Source: CAVVSQ01 sp963848825
Lineage (GTDB): Bacteria > Planctomycetota > Planctomycetia > Gemmatales > Gemmataceae
Direction of reading: 5' to 3'
Length of the DNA: 64,000 nucleotides
Assembly: GCA_963848825.1 (NCBI GenBank)
Contig: CAWKFA010000015.1
Coordinates: forward strand, 1,798,001-1,862,000
Made by a program: the position numbers and the translations under genes. Numbering within the stretch: the first letter of the stretch is position 1; each line of letters starts with the position of its first letter. A model generated the notes under the pieces. It had not been told where the DNA came from and did not search any database. It worked only from the letters and a program-made list of their open reading frames with translations. Shown in pieces: positions 28,179 to 38,021 of this stretch.

Positions 28179-28676
28179 ATGGCTCGGCGACCCAGGAATC
28201 GCATGGAATTGCGTGATCAATTTGATGCCGCGGAACGGCGCAAAGACGAAGTGGAGACAGACCCCGAAGAAGAAGAAGAAGAGGGGGACGAGGACGAGGA
28301 GGGTGACGACGAAGAGGAAGATGGCGAAGCGGCGGTAGGGGAAGACGGCGAGGAAGCCGATGCCGAGCCAGGGGAAGGGGACGAGGACGAAGACGAGGAC
28401 GCCCCCAAGAAAAAGAAAAAAGTTAAGGCCAAGGCCCCCAAGGTGGTGAAGCCCAAGAGCCGCGCTCGCGCCGCCAAAGTGGTGCGCATGCGCGTCGTTT
28501 GGGGCGTGTTCAATAATTCCCACCAGTGCGTCGCGACTTACGACTATCCCAAACGCGCCGACGCCGATCAGCACGCCACCCGCCTGACAACGGACAAGCG
28601 CAGCACGCATTTCGTGCAGCCAGTCAAAGAGGCTATCGAAGAGAAAAAGGAAGAAAAAGAGAAAAAGGAAAAATAA
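28179..28676 (+). CDS. Acidic/Lys-rich low-complexity protein with conserved C-terminal domain
   Basis: 165 aa from ATG 28179. After a basic start (ARRPRNRMELRDQFD) residues about 25-75 are almost entirely Glu and Asp, then KKKKKVKAKAP introduces a Lys/Ala/Pro segment. The conserved core is RMRVVWGVFNNSHQCVATYD followed by PKRADADQHATRLTTDKRST. The tail is Glu/Lys charged. It looks like a planctomycete family with a small folded domain and a long disordered charged linker, perhaps a nucleoid or ribosome-associated protein. The function is unknown. Confidence 0.7.
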   Translation: MARRPRNRMELRDQFDAAERRKDEVETDPEEEEEEGDEDEEGDDEEEDGEAAVGEDGEEADAEPGEGDEDEDEDAPKKKKKVKAKAPKVVKPKSRARAAKVVRMRVVWGVFNNSHQCVATYDYPKRADADQHATRLTTDKRSTHFVQPVKEAIEEKKEEKEKKEK

Positions 28677-28790
28677 CTCGATGGCCGGCGCTGGGCGCGA
28701 TGTTTCCCCCAGTCGTCGGCCACACCAGCCTACCAACGTCCACTCTCTCCTGGACGCTGGCAGTGGCGTCTAACATTGGAGAGCGTTTCC

Positions 28791-29117
28791 ATGGTCCGGC
28801 AAATCAGTGCGCACGAGCTGGCCAAGTCCGTTGCCAATGGCCGCCCCATCTTGCTCCTGGACGTCCGCCAGCCCTGGGAACAGCGGCTGGCATCCTTGCC
28901 CAACAGCACTCTTATCCCCTTAAACGACCTCGCCCAGCGCTCGAGAGAAATAAACGCCGAGCCGCTGGCGTTTCTGGTCGTTTTCTGCCACCACGGCATC
29001 CGCAGCATGTCCGCCGGCGAATACCTCGAACGCCTCGGCTATGCGAACGTGCATTCCTTGACCGGCGGCATCGACGCCTGGTCATGCGAGGTGGACCCGA
29101 CGGTGCCCCGTTATTGA
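28791..29117 (+). CDS. Rhodanese-like domain protein
   Basis: 108 aa from ATG 28791 with GGAG upstream. The single rhodanese domain is complete: LLLDVRQPWEQ (substrate strand), STLIPLNDLAQRS, and the active-site loop FCHHGIRSMSAGEYL with the catalytic Cys, ending in SLTGGIDAWS. It is close in size to GlpE/PspE-type single-domain sulfurtransferases. It probably transfers sulfane sulfur to thiol acceptors or serves as a sulfur carrier; it is not in a recognisable operon. Confidence 0.85.
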   Translation: MVRQISAHELAKSVANGRPILLLDVRQPWEQRLASLPNSTLIPLNDLAQRSREINAEPLAFLVVFCHHGIRSMSAGEYLERLGYANVHSLTGGIDAWSCEVDPTVPRY

Positions 29118-29625
29118 TGGCGCCAGCCTCAAAATCGTTACCACGCAACGGGCAGGCCCATGACCTACGGCACGGGACCCTGAACCGTGTGGATATGGCA
29201 AATTCTCAGGCCCACAAGGCGTTCAACTCCGTGTGCGGCATGCAGGCGTTGCCCATTCCCCGCAAAATCAACGGGTTACTTGCTGCGGCTTGCCAGTGCT
29301 GCCCCAGGCGGATTGCCGGCACAATCGGCAAGCTTTTCCTTGCTTAGAGGTATCCCGTTTTGTTTCCTAGAAGGAATCCAAGGAAGTGCTTCCAAAGGAA
29401 AACCAGTCGGTCCTTTACCGACCGACGCGCGGAGATTTTCTTCACAAGACCAGCGACTTGCCGGCGCCGATAGCCGATTCTCATTGCGGATACGAGTGGA
29501 GCATGGCCCCGAGGAGGAAACCCAAACCCGGAGGGGCGAGGCCCGCCAATAAACCGCAACGTTGGCGGACGCCTCGCCCTTCCCCCTTTTCCGCCCCTCC
29601 ACGCCAACTTTTATAGGGTGTCTCG
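29118..29625. other. Intergenic region with a strong hairpin
   Basis: A weak 50-codon frame (29195-29347) shows no family resemblance and I do not call it. A long hairpin is at 29534-29579: GGGCGAGG-CC-GCCAA pairs with TTGGCGGA-CGCCTCGCCC, followed by CCCCCTTTT, which looks like an intrinsic terminator facing the plus strand. GTCGGTCC and GGTCGGT-like repeats occur near 29406-29425. Confidence 0.5.
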
Positions 29626-29913
29626 ATGCAACGGTTCGCTATTCAATATACAGATGAGTCTTTAGAGTCCTGTTGCCCGGCGTGCGGTACGCGGAGCAGC
29701 GTCAAGAAAGGCCCGCGTCTCTTTCCCGTCGATAGTCCCATGCCCATTTGCCGCGACTGCGGCAAACGCCTCGCGCCGAACCTGGTCGCCCTCATCGATC
29801 TGGCTCAGGTGGCGGATAAAGTCGCCCGCAAGGGACGACATATGCTCACCCCGTCGATGGAGTCGCTTCTGGATCTTGCCCGCGCCGCCGAAGATTATTC
29901 GGGCGCTCGCTAA
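29626..29913 (+). CDS. Small zinc-ribbon protein
   Basis: 95 aa. SCCPACGTRSSVKKGP and PICRDCGKRLAPNL provide two CxxC knuckles about 27 residues apart, a classical zinc ribbon. The rest is a helix-rich tail with MLTPSMESLLDLARAAED. No signal peptide, so it is cytoplasmic. Probable role: nucleic-acid or protein interaction; no named family is recognised. Confidence 0.7.
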   Translation: MQRFAIQYTDESLESCCPACGTRSSVKKGPRLFPVDSPMPICRDCGKRLAPNLVALIDLAQVADKVARKGRHMLTPSMESLLDLARAAEDYSGAR

Positions 29914-29969
29914 GAGCTTCTACCCGCCGCGGCTCGCTGTCTCGGCGATTCCGAAGTCGCCGGTCGGGC

Positions 29970-31560
29970 TCAGGGCGCTACCTTCCACGGTTGTTTATCC
30001 ATGTCACGCGGCTGCGCATAAATGACCACGCGCGCGTCCTGCAGCCGGTCCTCCGGCCACCGAAAAACCATTTGTGCCTGCTGCCTGGTTACTTCTTCCT
30101 GTTCCTTGCGGGCGGCGGCGATGTCCGCGTCCTTGGAACGCGTCACCACGGTATAACAGGTGGGCCGACTGCCGCGCTGGAGAACGGGTTCTTTGCCTTC
30201 CACGAAAACCAGCCCGGCATAGTAGTGGGTGTAGGCATGGTCGTCGACGACGACGTCCCCTTGGCCGAGGCGGGACGACAACCACAAACCGGCGAGATGA
30301 TTGCCGGCTCGATTGCCATGAAGGCGCTGCATCGTCTTCGGGCGCAAATCACGATGCCCGCCAAAAGCAACGCTCCCGTGATGCGCTGTGGCGTCCACCA
30401 GGTAGGGATGGCCGGCCGGCGTTTTTCACGCCAACGCGACAGGAGTCCCGCGCCGGCGCGCACGCCCACGACGGTGAAAATAGTGCCACACATGATGAGA
30501 ACCAGCATGTGCCGGTCGGAAACGTAGTACTCCACCATGGCCAACAGGAGAAGAATGACCGCATGCAGGAGGCAATAGCCGAAGATGAGCCAGTAGCGTG
30601 GATCGCTCCAATAGCCGCGCCAGCCCCAAACCAATGCCAATAGCGCCGGCACCCAGCCGACGTAATGAAACCCTTGACTGAATTCCGTCGCCATGGCCGC
30701 GCACGCGCGTCCAAAACGCACGGGAAGATCCGTTGAAGGCTGGATGAAGGCGCCAAAAATCGACGCGAACAGCGGCTGCCCGGGCGCTTCCAATGCTGGC
30801 ACATTTTCGGTGACCAGGTTACCCGTTATGTCCCAGACCGATACTTTGGTGGTGAAATGGCCCACTGTTAAAAAGAAAATGCTGGCCACCGCCGCGGCCG
30901 AGGTGCCCAGGCTCAGGCCACACTTCAAAAACGATGTCCATGGCTGGCGCCACCTTGCTCGAAGCTGCATGGCAACGACCGTCAGGCTAACCGCCATGAC
31001 GATCAGCGCCCCTTCCGGCCGCGTCAGATAGGCCAACCCGCCCCAAAAGCCACACCAGGCGAACTCAAGCGGACGGTAGAGTTTGACAGCCAGGAGGCCG
31101 CGCCAAAGAGCCATGGCCACGAGAAAGAGAAAGAGGGCTTCGGAGATGCCATCGGATAAATGATGACCGCTGACGGGCAGATATTGAAAGAGCAGGGCCG
31201 CCCAAAAGCCAATTTGGCGATCAAACAGCTCCTTGCCCAGGAAAAACATGGGTACGAGCAAGGCCAGGGCCGCGAGCGTGCTGGCCAGCTGGCGCTTAGA
31301 CGCATGGTGCCCGCATCGGTCCCCGCCAGGGCCCGCACCGGTTGCGATACAGCCAGGATCGTCAGCGGGTAGCCCGGATGCTGATGATTGCCACGTACCG
31401 CCTCCGTCCATGACTTTGTCTCGAATTGCAGTGCGTAGCGGATAAAGCCGATACTGTCGCGCGCGGCCACCTCCGTATTTGCCAGCAGCCAAATTCGCAA
31501 CGGTAGGACCAATACCAACAGCAATAACAAACAACGCCAATCGAGCGAGCGTTCGGTCAT
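29970..31560 (-). CDS. Dolichyl-phosphate-mannose-like membrane glycosyltransferase, two frameshifts
   Basis: About 530 aa after repair. From ATG 31560: RCLLLLLVLVLPLRIWLLAN (TM1), then VAARDSIGFIRYALQFE (acidic Asp in the catalytic loop) and NHQHPGYPL. The frame changes near 31290 and gives the main multi-helix body, including GGLAYLTRPEGALIVM, a motif of PMT/ArnT-like glycosyltransferases, and changes again near 30345 to the C-terminal soluble domain (GDVVVDDHAYTHYYAGLVF), ending at 29970. The protein uses a polyprenyl-linked sugar donor at the outer membrane face of the inner membrane. It is the second such enzyme within 5 kb. Confidence 0.75.
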
Positions 31561-31584
31561 GGCACCCCACCTTTCCCTTTGAGC

Positions 31585-31677
31585 GTTCGGAAAAAAAGGG
31601 GTCAGACCCCTTGAAGCGACCAGAGTTTTCAACGCTTTGCAGCGTATTGAGGGGGTCTGACCCCTTTTTTTCCGAAC
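31585..31677. repeat. REP-like palindromic element, GGGGTCTGACCCC type, copy 2
   Basis: The arms are identical in sequence to those at 3263-3356 (GTTCGGAAAAAAAGGGGTC, then AGACCCC), with a different centre that also contains GCGTATT. It lies 24 bp upstream of the start of the glycosyltransferase gene on the opposite side, so it could influence that promoter. Confidence 0.85.
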
Positions 31678-31782
31678 GCCCTTTGGATCGGAATGGTAGA
31701 ATGATTCCCGAAAAGGGTCAAGATGGCTGCAAAAGACGTGAGCGCCCAGCTTGCCTGGATAGCGTAGCTTTTGGTTCCTCCC

Positions 31783-32208
31783 TCAGTCGTCCCCATCCGG
31801 GCGCCGTCGGCCCGCTTTTTGTTTGGCGGAATGGCGCTTGGCTTGCAGGCGCCTTTCCTTGGACGAGCGTGAAGGCTTGGTGGGCCGGCGTTTCTTGGGA
31901 ACGTGCAGGGCGCACAGCAGGAGTTCACGTAACTTTTCCAGGCAGTCGGCGATGTTCTTGGCTTGATCGCGGAAACGGGTGGAGTCCAGGACAAGCTCCC
32001 CGAGCGTGGTTATGCGCGAGCGATTTTGCTTGATGAAACGCTCCCTGACGTCGGCCGCCAAACAGGGGCTTGCCGTGACGTTCCAGTGCAACACCGCTTT
32101 GGAGGCGACCTTGTTGACGTTCTGGCCGCCAGGGCCGCCGGAACGGGCAAAGGTGAATTGCAGTTCGTTTTCCGGGATCTGGAGGTTTTCCGTGACAAAC
32201 ATTGCCAT
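31783..32208 (-). CDS. arfB: Alternative ribosome-rescue factor B (peptidyl-tRNA hydrolase)
   Basis: 141 aa. The RF-1-type GGQ domain is obvious: FARSGGPGGQNVNKVASKAV with the catalytic GGQ. The C-terminus is a long Lys/Arg-rich tail (KKRRPTKPSRSSKERRLQ, then KRHSAKQKAGRRR), which in ArfB (YaeJ) enters the empty mRNA channel. There is no codon-recognition domain, so it is not a normal release factor. The length agrees with ArfB. Its role is to free stalled ribosomes lacking a stop codon. Confidence 0.9.
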   Translation of the reverse strand: MAMFVTENLQIPENELQFTFARSGGPGGQNVNKVASKAVLHWNVTASPCLAADVRERFIKQNRSRITTLGELVLDSTRFRDQAKNIADCLEKLRELLLCALHVPKKRRPTKPSRSSKERRLQAKRHSAKQKAGRRRPDGDD

Positions 32209-32272
32209 ATTCTAGTGGATATCGCGCCCCCGCGTTGCCGCGGCGGCGTTTTTCCTTCAGCCTGGGCCCGTC

Positions 32273-33388
32273 ATGAATCCACAATATGTGATCAGCGATA
32301 CTTCGGCCATTTTTTCGCCCGCGCTGCTTTTCTACAAGGACCTCATCAAGAAGAACCTGGCCCTCTTGATCTCCATGGCGGGCGGCACGGCACGCTTGCG
32401 TCCGCATGTCAAAACCCACAAGACACGCGAAATTGCTCGCCTCGAACTGGCGGCGGGCATCACCAAGCACAAATGCGCCACGCTCGCCGAAGCCGAAATG
32501 CTCGCCCAGGTAGGTGCTCCGGATGTCCTGCTGGCCTATCCGGTGGTGGGCCCCAACTGCGAGCGGATGGCTGGTTTGCTAAAAAAGTATCCGGCCACCC
32601 GTTTTTCGGCGCTGGTCGATCATGCCGGCGCCGCCGCGGCCTTGGCGGCTTGTATGAGCCAGGCGGGCGTCAAGCTGCCTGTAATTCTCGACCTGGACGT
32701 CGGTCAGCACCGTACGGGAGTAGCCGCCGGCGGGGAGGCGGCCGCGCTGTACGAAAAGTTAGCGGGGATGGCGGGCTTAATTGTCGATGGCCTCAGCGCT
32801 TACGATGGCCATAACCACCAGGATTCGCTGGCCGAGCGTACCGCCGCCGTGCATGCGCTGCTCGAGCCCGTGCTGGCCCTGCGTGCCGCGCTGGAAAGCA
32901 AAGGCTTCAAGGTGCCGCGCTTGGTTGTGGGGGGCACGCCCACGTTTCCCGTTTATGCCGGTATGGAGATTCCGGGCCTGGAATGTTCGCCAGGGACGTG
33001 CGTCTTGCACGACCAGAGTTATTCACGCTTCAGCGATCTCGCCGGCTTCGTGCCCGCGGCCCTGCTCTTGACGCGCGTCATCAGCCGGCCCACCGCCACG
33101 CGCGTCACACTCGACCTGGGCTATAAAGCCGTCGCGAGCGATCCACCGGCCGGCAAGCGCTGCGTGCTCTTGAATGTGCCCGAATATCAAGCCGTGCTGC
33201 AAAATGAGGAACACCTCGTTATCGAGACTGCCGCCGCCGGGCAGTTTAGTCCAGGCGATGTTGTTTATGCCGTCCCCACGCATGTCTGCCCCACCTGCGC
33301 CCTGCATCAACATGCTTATGTCGTGGAAAACGGCAAAGTGACCGAAAAGTGGCAAATTGTCGGCAGGGACCGTGTCCTGACCGTATGA
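32273..33388 (+). CDS. D-threonine aldolase / D-serine dehydratase-like PLP enzyme
   Basis: 371 aa, full length for the fold-type III alanine-racemase-like family. RLRPHVKTHKTREIA carries the PLP lysine, LPVILDLDVGQHRTGV and LVVGGTPTFPVY are core strands, CSPGTCVLHD is the dimer/PLP segment and THVCPTCALHQ supplies the His and Cys metal ligands typical of D-threonine aldolase and eukaryote-type D-serine dehydratase. Substrate is D-threonine, D-serine or another beta-hydroxy D-amino acid; sequence alone does not decide. No leader. Confidence 0.85.
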   Translation: MNPQYVISDTSAIFSPALLFYKDLIKKNLALLISMAGGTARLRPHVKTHKTREIARLELAAGITKHKCATLAEAEMLAQVGAPDVLLAYPVVGPNCERMAGLLKKYPATRFSALVDHAGAAAALAACMSQAGVKLPVILDLDVGQHRTGVAAGGEAAALYEKLAGMAGLIVDGLSAYDGHNHQDSLAERTAAVHALLEPVLALRAALESKGFKVPRLVVGGTPTFPVYAGMEIPGLECSPGTCVLHDQSYSRFSDLAGFVPAALLLTRVISRPTATRVTLDLGYKAVASDPPAGKRCVLLNVPEYQAVLQNEEHLVIETAAAGQFSPGDVVYAVPTHVCPTCALHQHAYVVENGKVTEKWQIVGRDRVLTV

Positions 33389-33419
33389 GCGCGGCCCGTT
33401 GTTTGCCTGTCTGGCGCGT

Positions 33420-33439
33420 ACTTCTATAATTTTAGAAGT
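33420..33439. terminator. Small hairpin before pyrH
   Basis: ACTTCTA and TAGAAGT pair around TAATTT. It lies 32 bp after the stop of the PLP-enzyme gene. The stem is short, so termination is uncertain. Confidence 0.35.
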
Positions 33440-33505
33440 TGTCCGAAACGGGCCAGATCCCATTGGGACAGCTTTTGACCTCACTTTTCACCCTGGGCCG
33501 GCGCT

Positions 33506-34252
33506 ATGGACACTGCGACTTTAGAGGACCCCCTGAAACCCAAATACCGCCGGGTTATTTTGAAGCTTTCGGGTGAAGTTTTTGGCATGGCCGGCAAGAG
33601 CGGCATATCGATTGACGAAACCATCAACATTGCACAGCAGGCGAAGCGGGTCCATGATCGCGGCGTGGAGCTGGGCATCGTTATCGGGGCGGGCAATATT
33701 CTGCGTGGCGATCAGTTTTCCGCCGGCGGCAACGTCATCAAGGAAGCCACCGCCCATTACATGGGCATGTTGGCGACGATCCTCAACGGACTGGCCTTGC
33801 AGGATGCGCTGGAGAGCCTCAACTGCCAGACCCGGCTCCTTACCGCCATCCGCATGGAGTCGGTCGCGGAGCCCTTCATTCGCCGCCGTGCGATGCGGCA
33901 CCTGGAAAAGCGCCGCATTGTCATCCTGGCCGGCGGCACGGGGAACCCCTATGTGACCACCGATACCGCGGCGGCACTGCGTGCCCGTGAGCTGGAAGCT
34001 AACATCCTGCTCAAGGCGACCAAGGTCGACGGCGTTTTCAGCGAGGACCCGGAAATCAATCCGCACGCGGTGCGTTATGAGAAGTTGACGCATGAGCGGG
34101 TGATTCGTGATAATCTGCGCATGATGGACATGGCGGCGATCGATTTGTGCAAAAGCGCCAAGCTGCCCATCCTGGTGTTCAACTTCAAAAAAGAAGGCAA
34201 CATCGAACGCGCCATCGCGGGCCACAAAATTGGCACCTATGTCGGCGACTAA
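33506..34252 (+). CDS. pyrH: UMP kinase
   Basis: 248 aa from ATG 33506. VILKLSGEVFGMAG begins the amino-acid-kinase fold; IVIGAGNILRG and YMGMLATILNGLALQDALE are UMP-kinase signatures, VILAGGTGNPYVTTDTAAAL forms the ATP site and LLKATKVDGVFSEDPE the acidic loop. It phosphorylates UMP to UDP in pyrimidine synthesis and is feedback regulated by UTP. In many bacteria rpsB-tsf precede it; here a PLP enzyme does, but frr follows after 59 bp as usual. Confidence 0.95.
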   Translation: MDTATLEDPLKPKYRRVILKLSGEVFGMAGKSGISIDETINIAQQAKRVHDRGVELGIVIGAGNILRGDQFSAGGNVIKEATAHYMGMLATILNGLALQDALESLNCQTRLLTAIRMESVAEPFIRRRAMRHLEKRRIVILAGGTGNPYVTTDTAAALRARELEANILLKATKVDGVFSEDPEINPHAVRYEKLTHERVIRDNLRMMDMAAIDLCKSAKLPILVFNFKKEGNIERAIAGHKIGTYVGD

Positions 34253-34311
34253 ACTCTCGGCCGCCGCCCGACACCCTGGCGGCCCGGCGACTCATGATGG
34301 GGACATTAACC

Positions 34312-34872
34312 ATGAATACCGACGAGATTCTCTTCGATGCAGAAGAACGTATGGACAAGGCCGCCAGCGTCTTCAAGGATGAATTGCGCGGCCTCCGTAC
34401 CGGCAGGGCCACCCCGGCCCTGGTCGATACGCTGCGGGTGGAGTACTACGGCTCACCCACGCCGCTCAAGCAACTGGCGCAGATCAATACGCCCGATCCC
34501 CAATCGATCTTGATCCGCCCGTTCGACCAGACTTGCCTCAAGGACATCGAAAAAGCCATCCGCTCCAGCGACCTGGGCATGGCACCCAGTAACGATGGCA
34601 AAATGATCCGTTTGCAGGTGCCGCCCATGTCTGGCGAACAGCGGCAAAAACTGGCCGGCCGCATCAAGAAGTCGAGCGAGGATGCCAAGGTCGCCTGCCG
34701 TAACATCCGTCGCGATGCCAACAAGCATTTGGATCAGGCCGAGAAAAACAAGGAGATGACCGAGGACGAACGGGACGCGGGCAAGGAAAAAGTACAAGGG
34801 CTTCTCAAATCCTTCGAAGACAAAATCGCCGACATGGGGGACAAGAAGTCCAAAGAAATCATGGAACAATAA
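34312..34872 (+). CDS. frr: Ribosome recycling factor
   Basis: 186 aa from ATG 34312; an ATG at 34294 in the same frame is possible. The three-helix bundle is read from DEILFDAEERMDKAASVFKD and KLAGRIKKSSEDAKVACRNI to the end, with RTGRATPALVDTLRVEYYGS and INTPDPQSILIRPFDQ forming the beta domain. It splits post-termination ribosomes together with EF-G. It is directly downstream of pyrH, the classic pairing. Confidence 0.95.
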   Translation: MNTDEILFDAEERMDKAASVFKDELRGLRTGRATPALVDTLRVEYYGSPTPLKQLAQINTPDPQSILIRPFDQTCLKDIEKAIRSSDLGMAPSNDGKMIRLQVPPMSGEQRQKLAGRIKKSSEDAKVACRNIRRDANKHLDQAEKNKEMTEDERDAGKEKVQGLLKSFEDKIADMGDKKSKEIMEQ

Positions 34873-34918
34873 GGGCGTCCCAGGGTCGGAATTCCCGCCT
34901 GGCGCCGCGAACACATGC

Positions 34919-37900
34919 ATGTCGCGGCAGTTTCGGTGCTTCGCTCCCCTGGCGAAGATCTCCAGAGGTCCTGTCTCCGTTTTTATAGGACCGCCATGCG
35001 CACCCCTCGCCGATTTAACCGCACATTTGCCCATCACCATCGATCAGGGATTGACCGCCGCAGGCATAGCCGAGAGCCGGAAGGTTTTTGGCGCCAATCA
35101 GCTTACCGTGCTGCCGCGGGAATCGCTCTGGAATAAATTCGTCGCCAAATTCGACGAGCCGATCATCAAGATACTGCTGGCGGCGGCGGTCTTGTCGATG
35201 GTCGTGGAGCTCTTTCAGGCCGACAACTGGGCCGGCGGCGGCGCGGTGATTGCCTTCCTGGGCGCAGTGGCGGCGATCTACCTGGTAAGGAAAGCCGAAT
35301 GGCTGCCGTTGCTGTTATTTGTCTCGGCGTTCTCGATGTTTTGCCTTGGGCTGCTGGTTGGGCAGGTGCTTGTGGAGGGCATGGCGGTCATGATCGCCGT
35401 GGTGCTGGCCACCGGGGTAGCCTTCGCGAGCGAATATAAAAGCGACCGTGAATTCGAGGTGCTTAACGCCCACAAGGAGTCGCTGCAAGCAACCGTCCTT
35501 CGCGATGGCAAGATCCAGCGGCTGCCCATCGAGGACGTGGTCGTCGGCGACACGATAACCTTTCAGGCAGGCGATGAGGTCCCGGCGGATGGACGTGTCC
35601 TGCAAGCGACCGAACTTCGTCTCGACCAATCCCTCATGACCGGTGAGCCCGAACCGGTCCACAAAATGCCACAATCTTTGGACGACATTGCCGATGGGCT
35701 CGAGGATCCCGGCTGTCTCTACAGAGGCACGCATGTGGTAGAGGGCATTGGCCGCATGCTCGTGACCGAAGTTGGCGACGCCACCGCCCTGGGCCAGATC
35801 GCGCGTCGCCTGGGTGCCGATGACGACGCCGCCGCCGACGTTGCCAGCCAAAACGAGGCCGGCCAGGAAAAACGCGTTCGCGACAAGCTCACCCTATCCA
35901 AGGAATTGACTCCGCTGCAGGGCAAATTGACGGTGCTGGCGCGACCTCATCAGCAAGGTCGGCTATATCGCCGCGCTCCTCATCTTCGGGGCCGAAATTA
36001 CCCGTGGGATTATTGTCGGCGAAATCTTTTTGCCCGGAACGCGCGGTACTTTTGGTGAAGACGCCCTGAAAATCTTCAGCGAAATCCTCGGTTATTTTGT
36101 CACCATGGTCATAATTATCGTGGTCGCGGTGCCGGAGGGGCTGCCCATGAGCGTGACGGTCTCCCTGGCCCTCGCCATGCGAAAATGACCAAGGCCAACT
36201 CACTCGTGCGGCAACTGGTGGCCTGTGAAACAATTGGGTCGGTTACGGTCATTTGCTCCGACAAGACCGGGACGTTAACGCGGAACCATATGCAGGTGGC
36301 ACGCGTTTCCTGGGCGGACCAGCTCTTCGAGCGCGGCAGCAACTTCGACCTGCCTCCAGTCACGCAGGCAGAATGCGTGACTCCTCTGGATTGGCTCACC
36401 CTGAACGCGGCGATCAACTCGACGGCACATCTGGAAGAGAAAAAAGGGGTCATGGTGACCATCGGCAATTCCACGGAAGGGGCGCTGCTGCAGTGGCTGG
36501 CCGAGCAAGGTCGATTACGCGGCGTGGCGCGCGCACGCCAGCGCTTTATCAAATTCATTTTTCGTCCGAGCGCAAACGCATGACCACGGTGGTGCGGCAA
36601 AAGGAAGGCCTCGTCGCCCTGGTGAAAGGGGCGACCGAGTTGCTGCTGGAACAGTGCGGGCGCTACCTGGACGCGCAGGGCCAGTCGCGCGAAATGTCGG
36701 CGGACATGCGCTCAGACATCCTCGCGAAGCTGCGGGACTCGTCCCGCCACGTGATGCGCACGCTCGCCTTTGCTTACGCGCCGCTGCCGCGCAAGACCCC
36801 GGACCACCAGGAAGGACTGCATGCGTGCCGGGCGGCGCTCGAGACCGGCCTCGTGTATGTCGGCTTCGTCGCCATTCGCGATCCGTTGCGGGACGACGTG
36901 AAAGCGGCGATGGAGGGTTGTCGGCGGGCCGGCATTGAAGTCAAGATGATCACCGGCGATAACGTGGAAACCGCCAGGGCGATTGGGTTCGAGATTGGCC
37001 TGGTAACTGACCGGGACGAAGCCATCGACGTGCCCGATGCCGCCATCCTTACCAGTCCACGCTTCAATCTATTATCCGACGAGGAGCTCAAAAAACAGTT
37101 GCCACGCCTGCGCATCCTGGCCCGGGCCAGGCCGCTCGATAAATACCGGATGGTTAAGGCGCTGCAAGAAATGGGCGAAGTGGTGGCCGTGACCGGCGAC
37201 GGCACCAACGATGCGCCGGCCCTCAAGAAAGCCGACGTCGGGCTAGCCATGGGCATCGCCGGCACGGAGGTATCCAAGGAGGCCAGCAAAATTGTGCTCC
37301 TCGACGATGCCTTTTCGACGATCGTCAAGGCAGTTCACTGGGGCCGCTCACTGTACGAGAACATTCAGCGTTTTCTGCAATTTCAGCTCACCATCAATCT
37401 GAGCGCGCTGACTATCACCTTCCTGGGTATTCTTTTTTTCAACGTGAAGGCACCGTTTACCGTTTTGCAATTGCTCTGGATCAACGTCATCATGGATACC
37501 TTCGCTTCGATCGCCCTGTGCAGCGAACCACCGCGCTCCGGAGTCATGAAAATGCCGCCCAAACGCCGCACGGAGAATATTCTGACGCCGGCGATGAAGC
37601 GCACCATCGCGACCACGGGCGCATTCTTCGCCGTGGTCATGCTCGGTCTCCTTCTCCTCATGAAGGGCTCGCCCGAGGCACTGGTTGGTTCGCCGGCCCC
37701 GGGCCCGTCGTTGTGGACGGACATTTCACGGTATTGCAGGTCAGCCTTTTCTTCTCGATCTACGTTTTCTTTCAGGTATGGAACCAAATCAATTGCCGGT
37801 CGTTGACGCCAAAAATAAGCGGCTTTCACCGCATTCTCGCCAACCCGACCTTTTTGATCATTGCCGGCGCCGTGGCCGTCGGGCAAATACTCATCGTGAC

Positions 37901-38021
37901 CTTCGGCGGCGCGGTGTTCAAGGTTGAGCCGCTGGACGTCTGGACCTGGCTGGCGATCATTGCCTTTACCTCGAGCGTGCTGATCTTCGCCGAAATAACC
38001 CGCCGGAGCCTGCCGACATGA
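34919..38021 (+). CDS. P-type Ca2+-transporting ATPase (PMCA/SERCA type), at least four frameshifts
   Basis: About 1000 aa after repair. The frame at 34919 carries the N-terminal domain (GLTAAGIAESRKVFGANQL), but ATG 34996 after AGGA is a likelier start if one more indel lies just behind it. Motifs in order: LMTGEPEPV, AVPEGLPMSVTVSLALAMRK, CSDKTGTLTRN (phosphorylated Asp), VKGATELLLEQC, TGDGTNDAPALKKADVG, and C-terminal helices ending in EITRRSLP. Frames change near 35941, at an AAAA run near 36185, near 36515-36545 and near 37715. AVPEGLP with this layout is typical for plasma-membrane calcium pumps. Its stop overlaps the next gene. Confidence 0.8.

Noticed and set aside
28146..28736. 196-codon minus-strand frame rich in Phe and Leu
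   Set aside because: It is the complement of the Glu/Asp/Lys-rich coding run of 28179-28676.
29195..29347. 50-codon frame with several Cys
   Set aside because: No ribosome site, no resemblance and low coding signal; left as intergenic.
36185..36600. Programmed frameshift in the calcium pump
   Set aside because: The switch is at an AAAA run, but there is no slippery heptamer or pseudoknot that I can support, and several other switches occur in the same gene.
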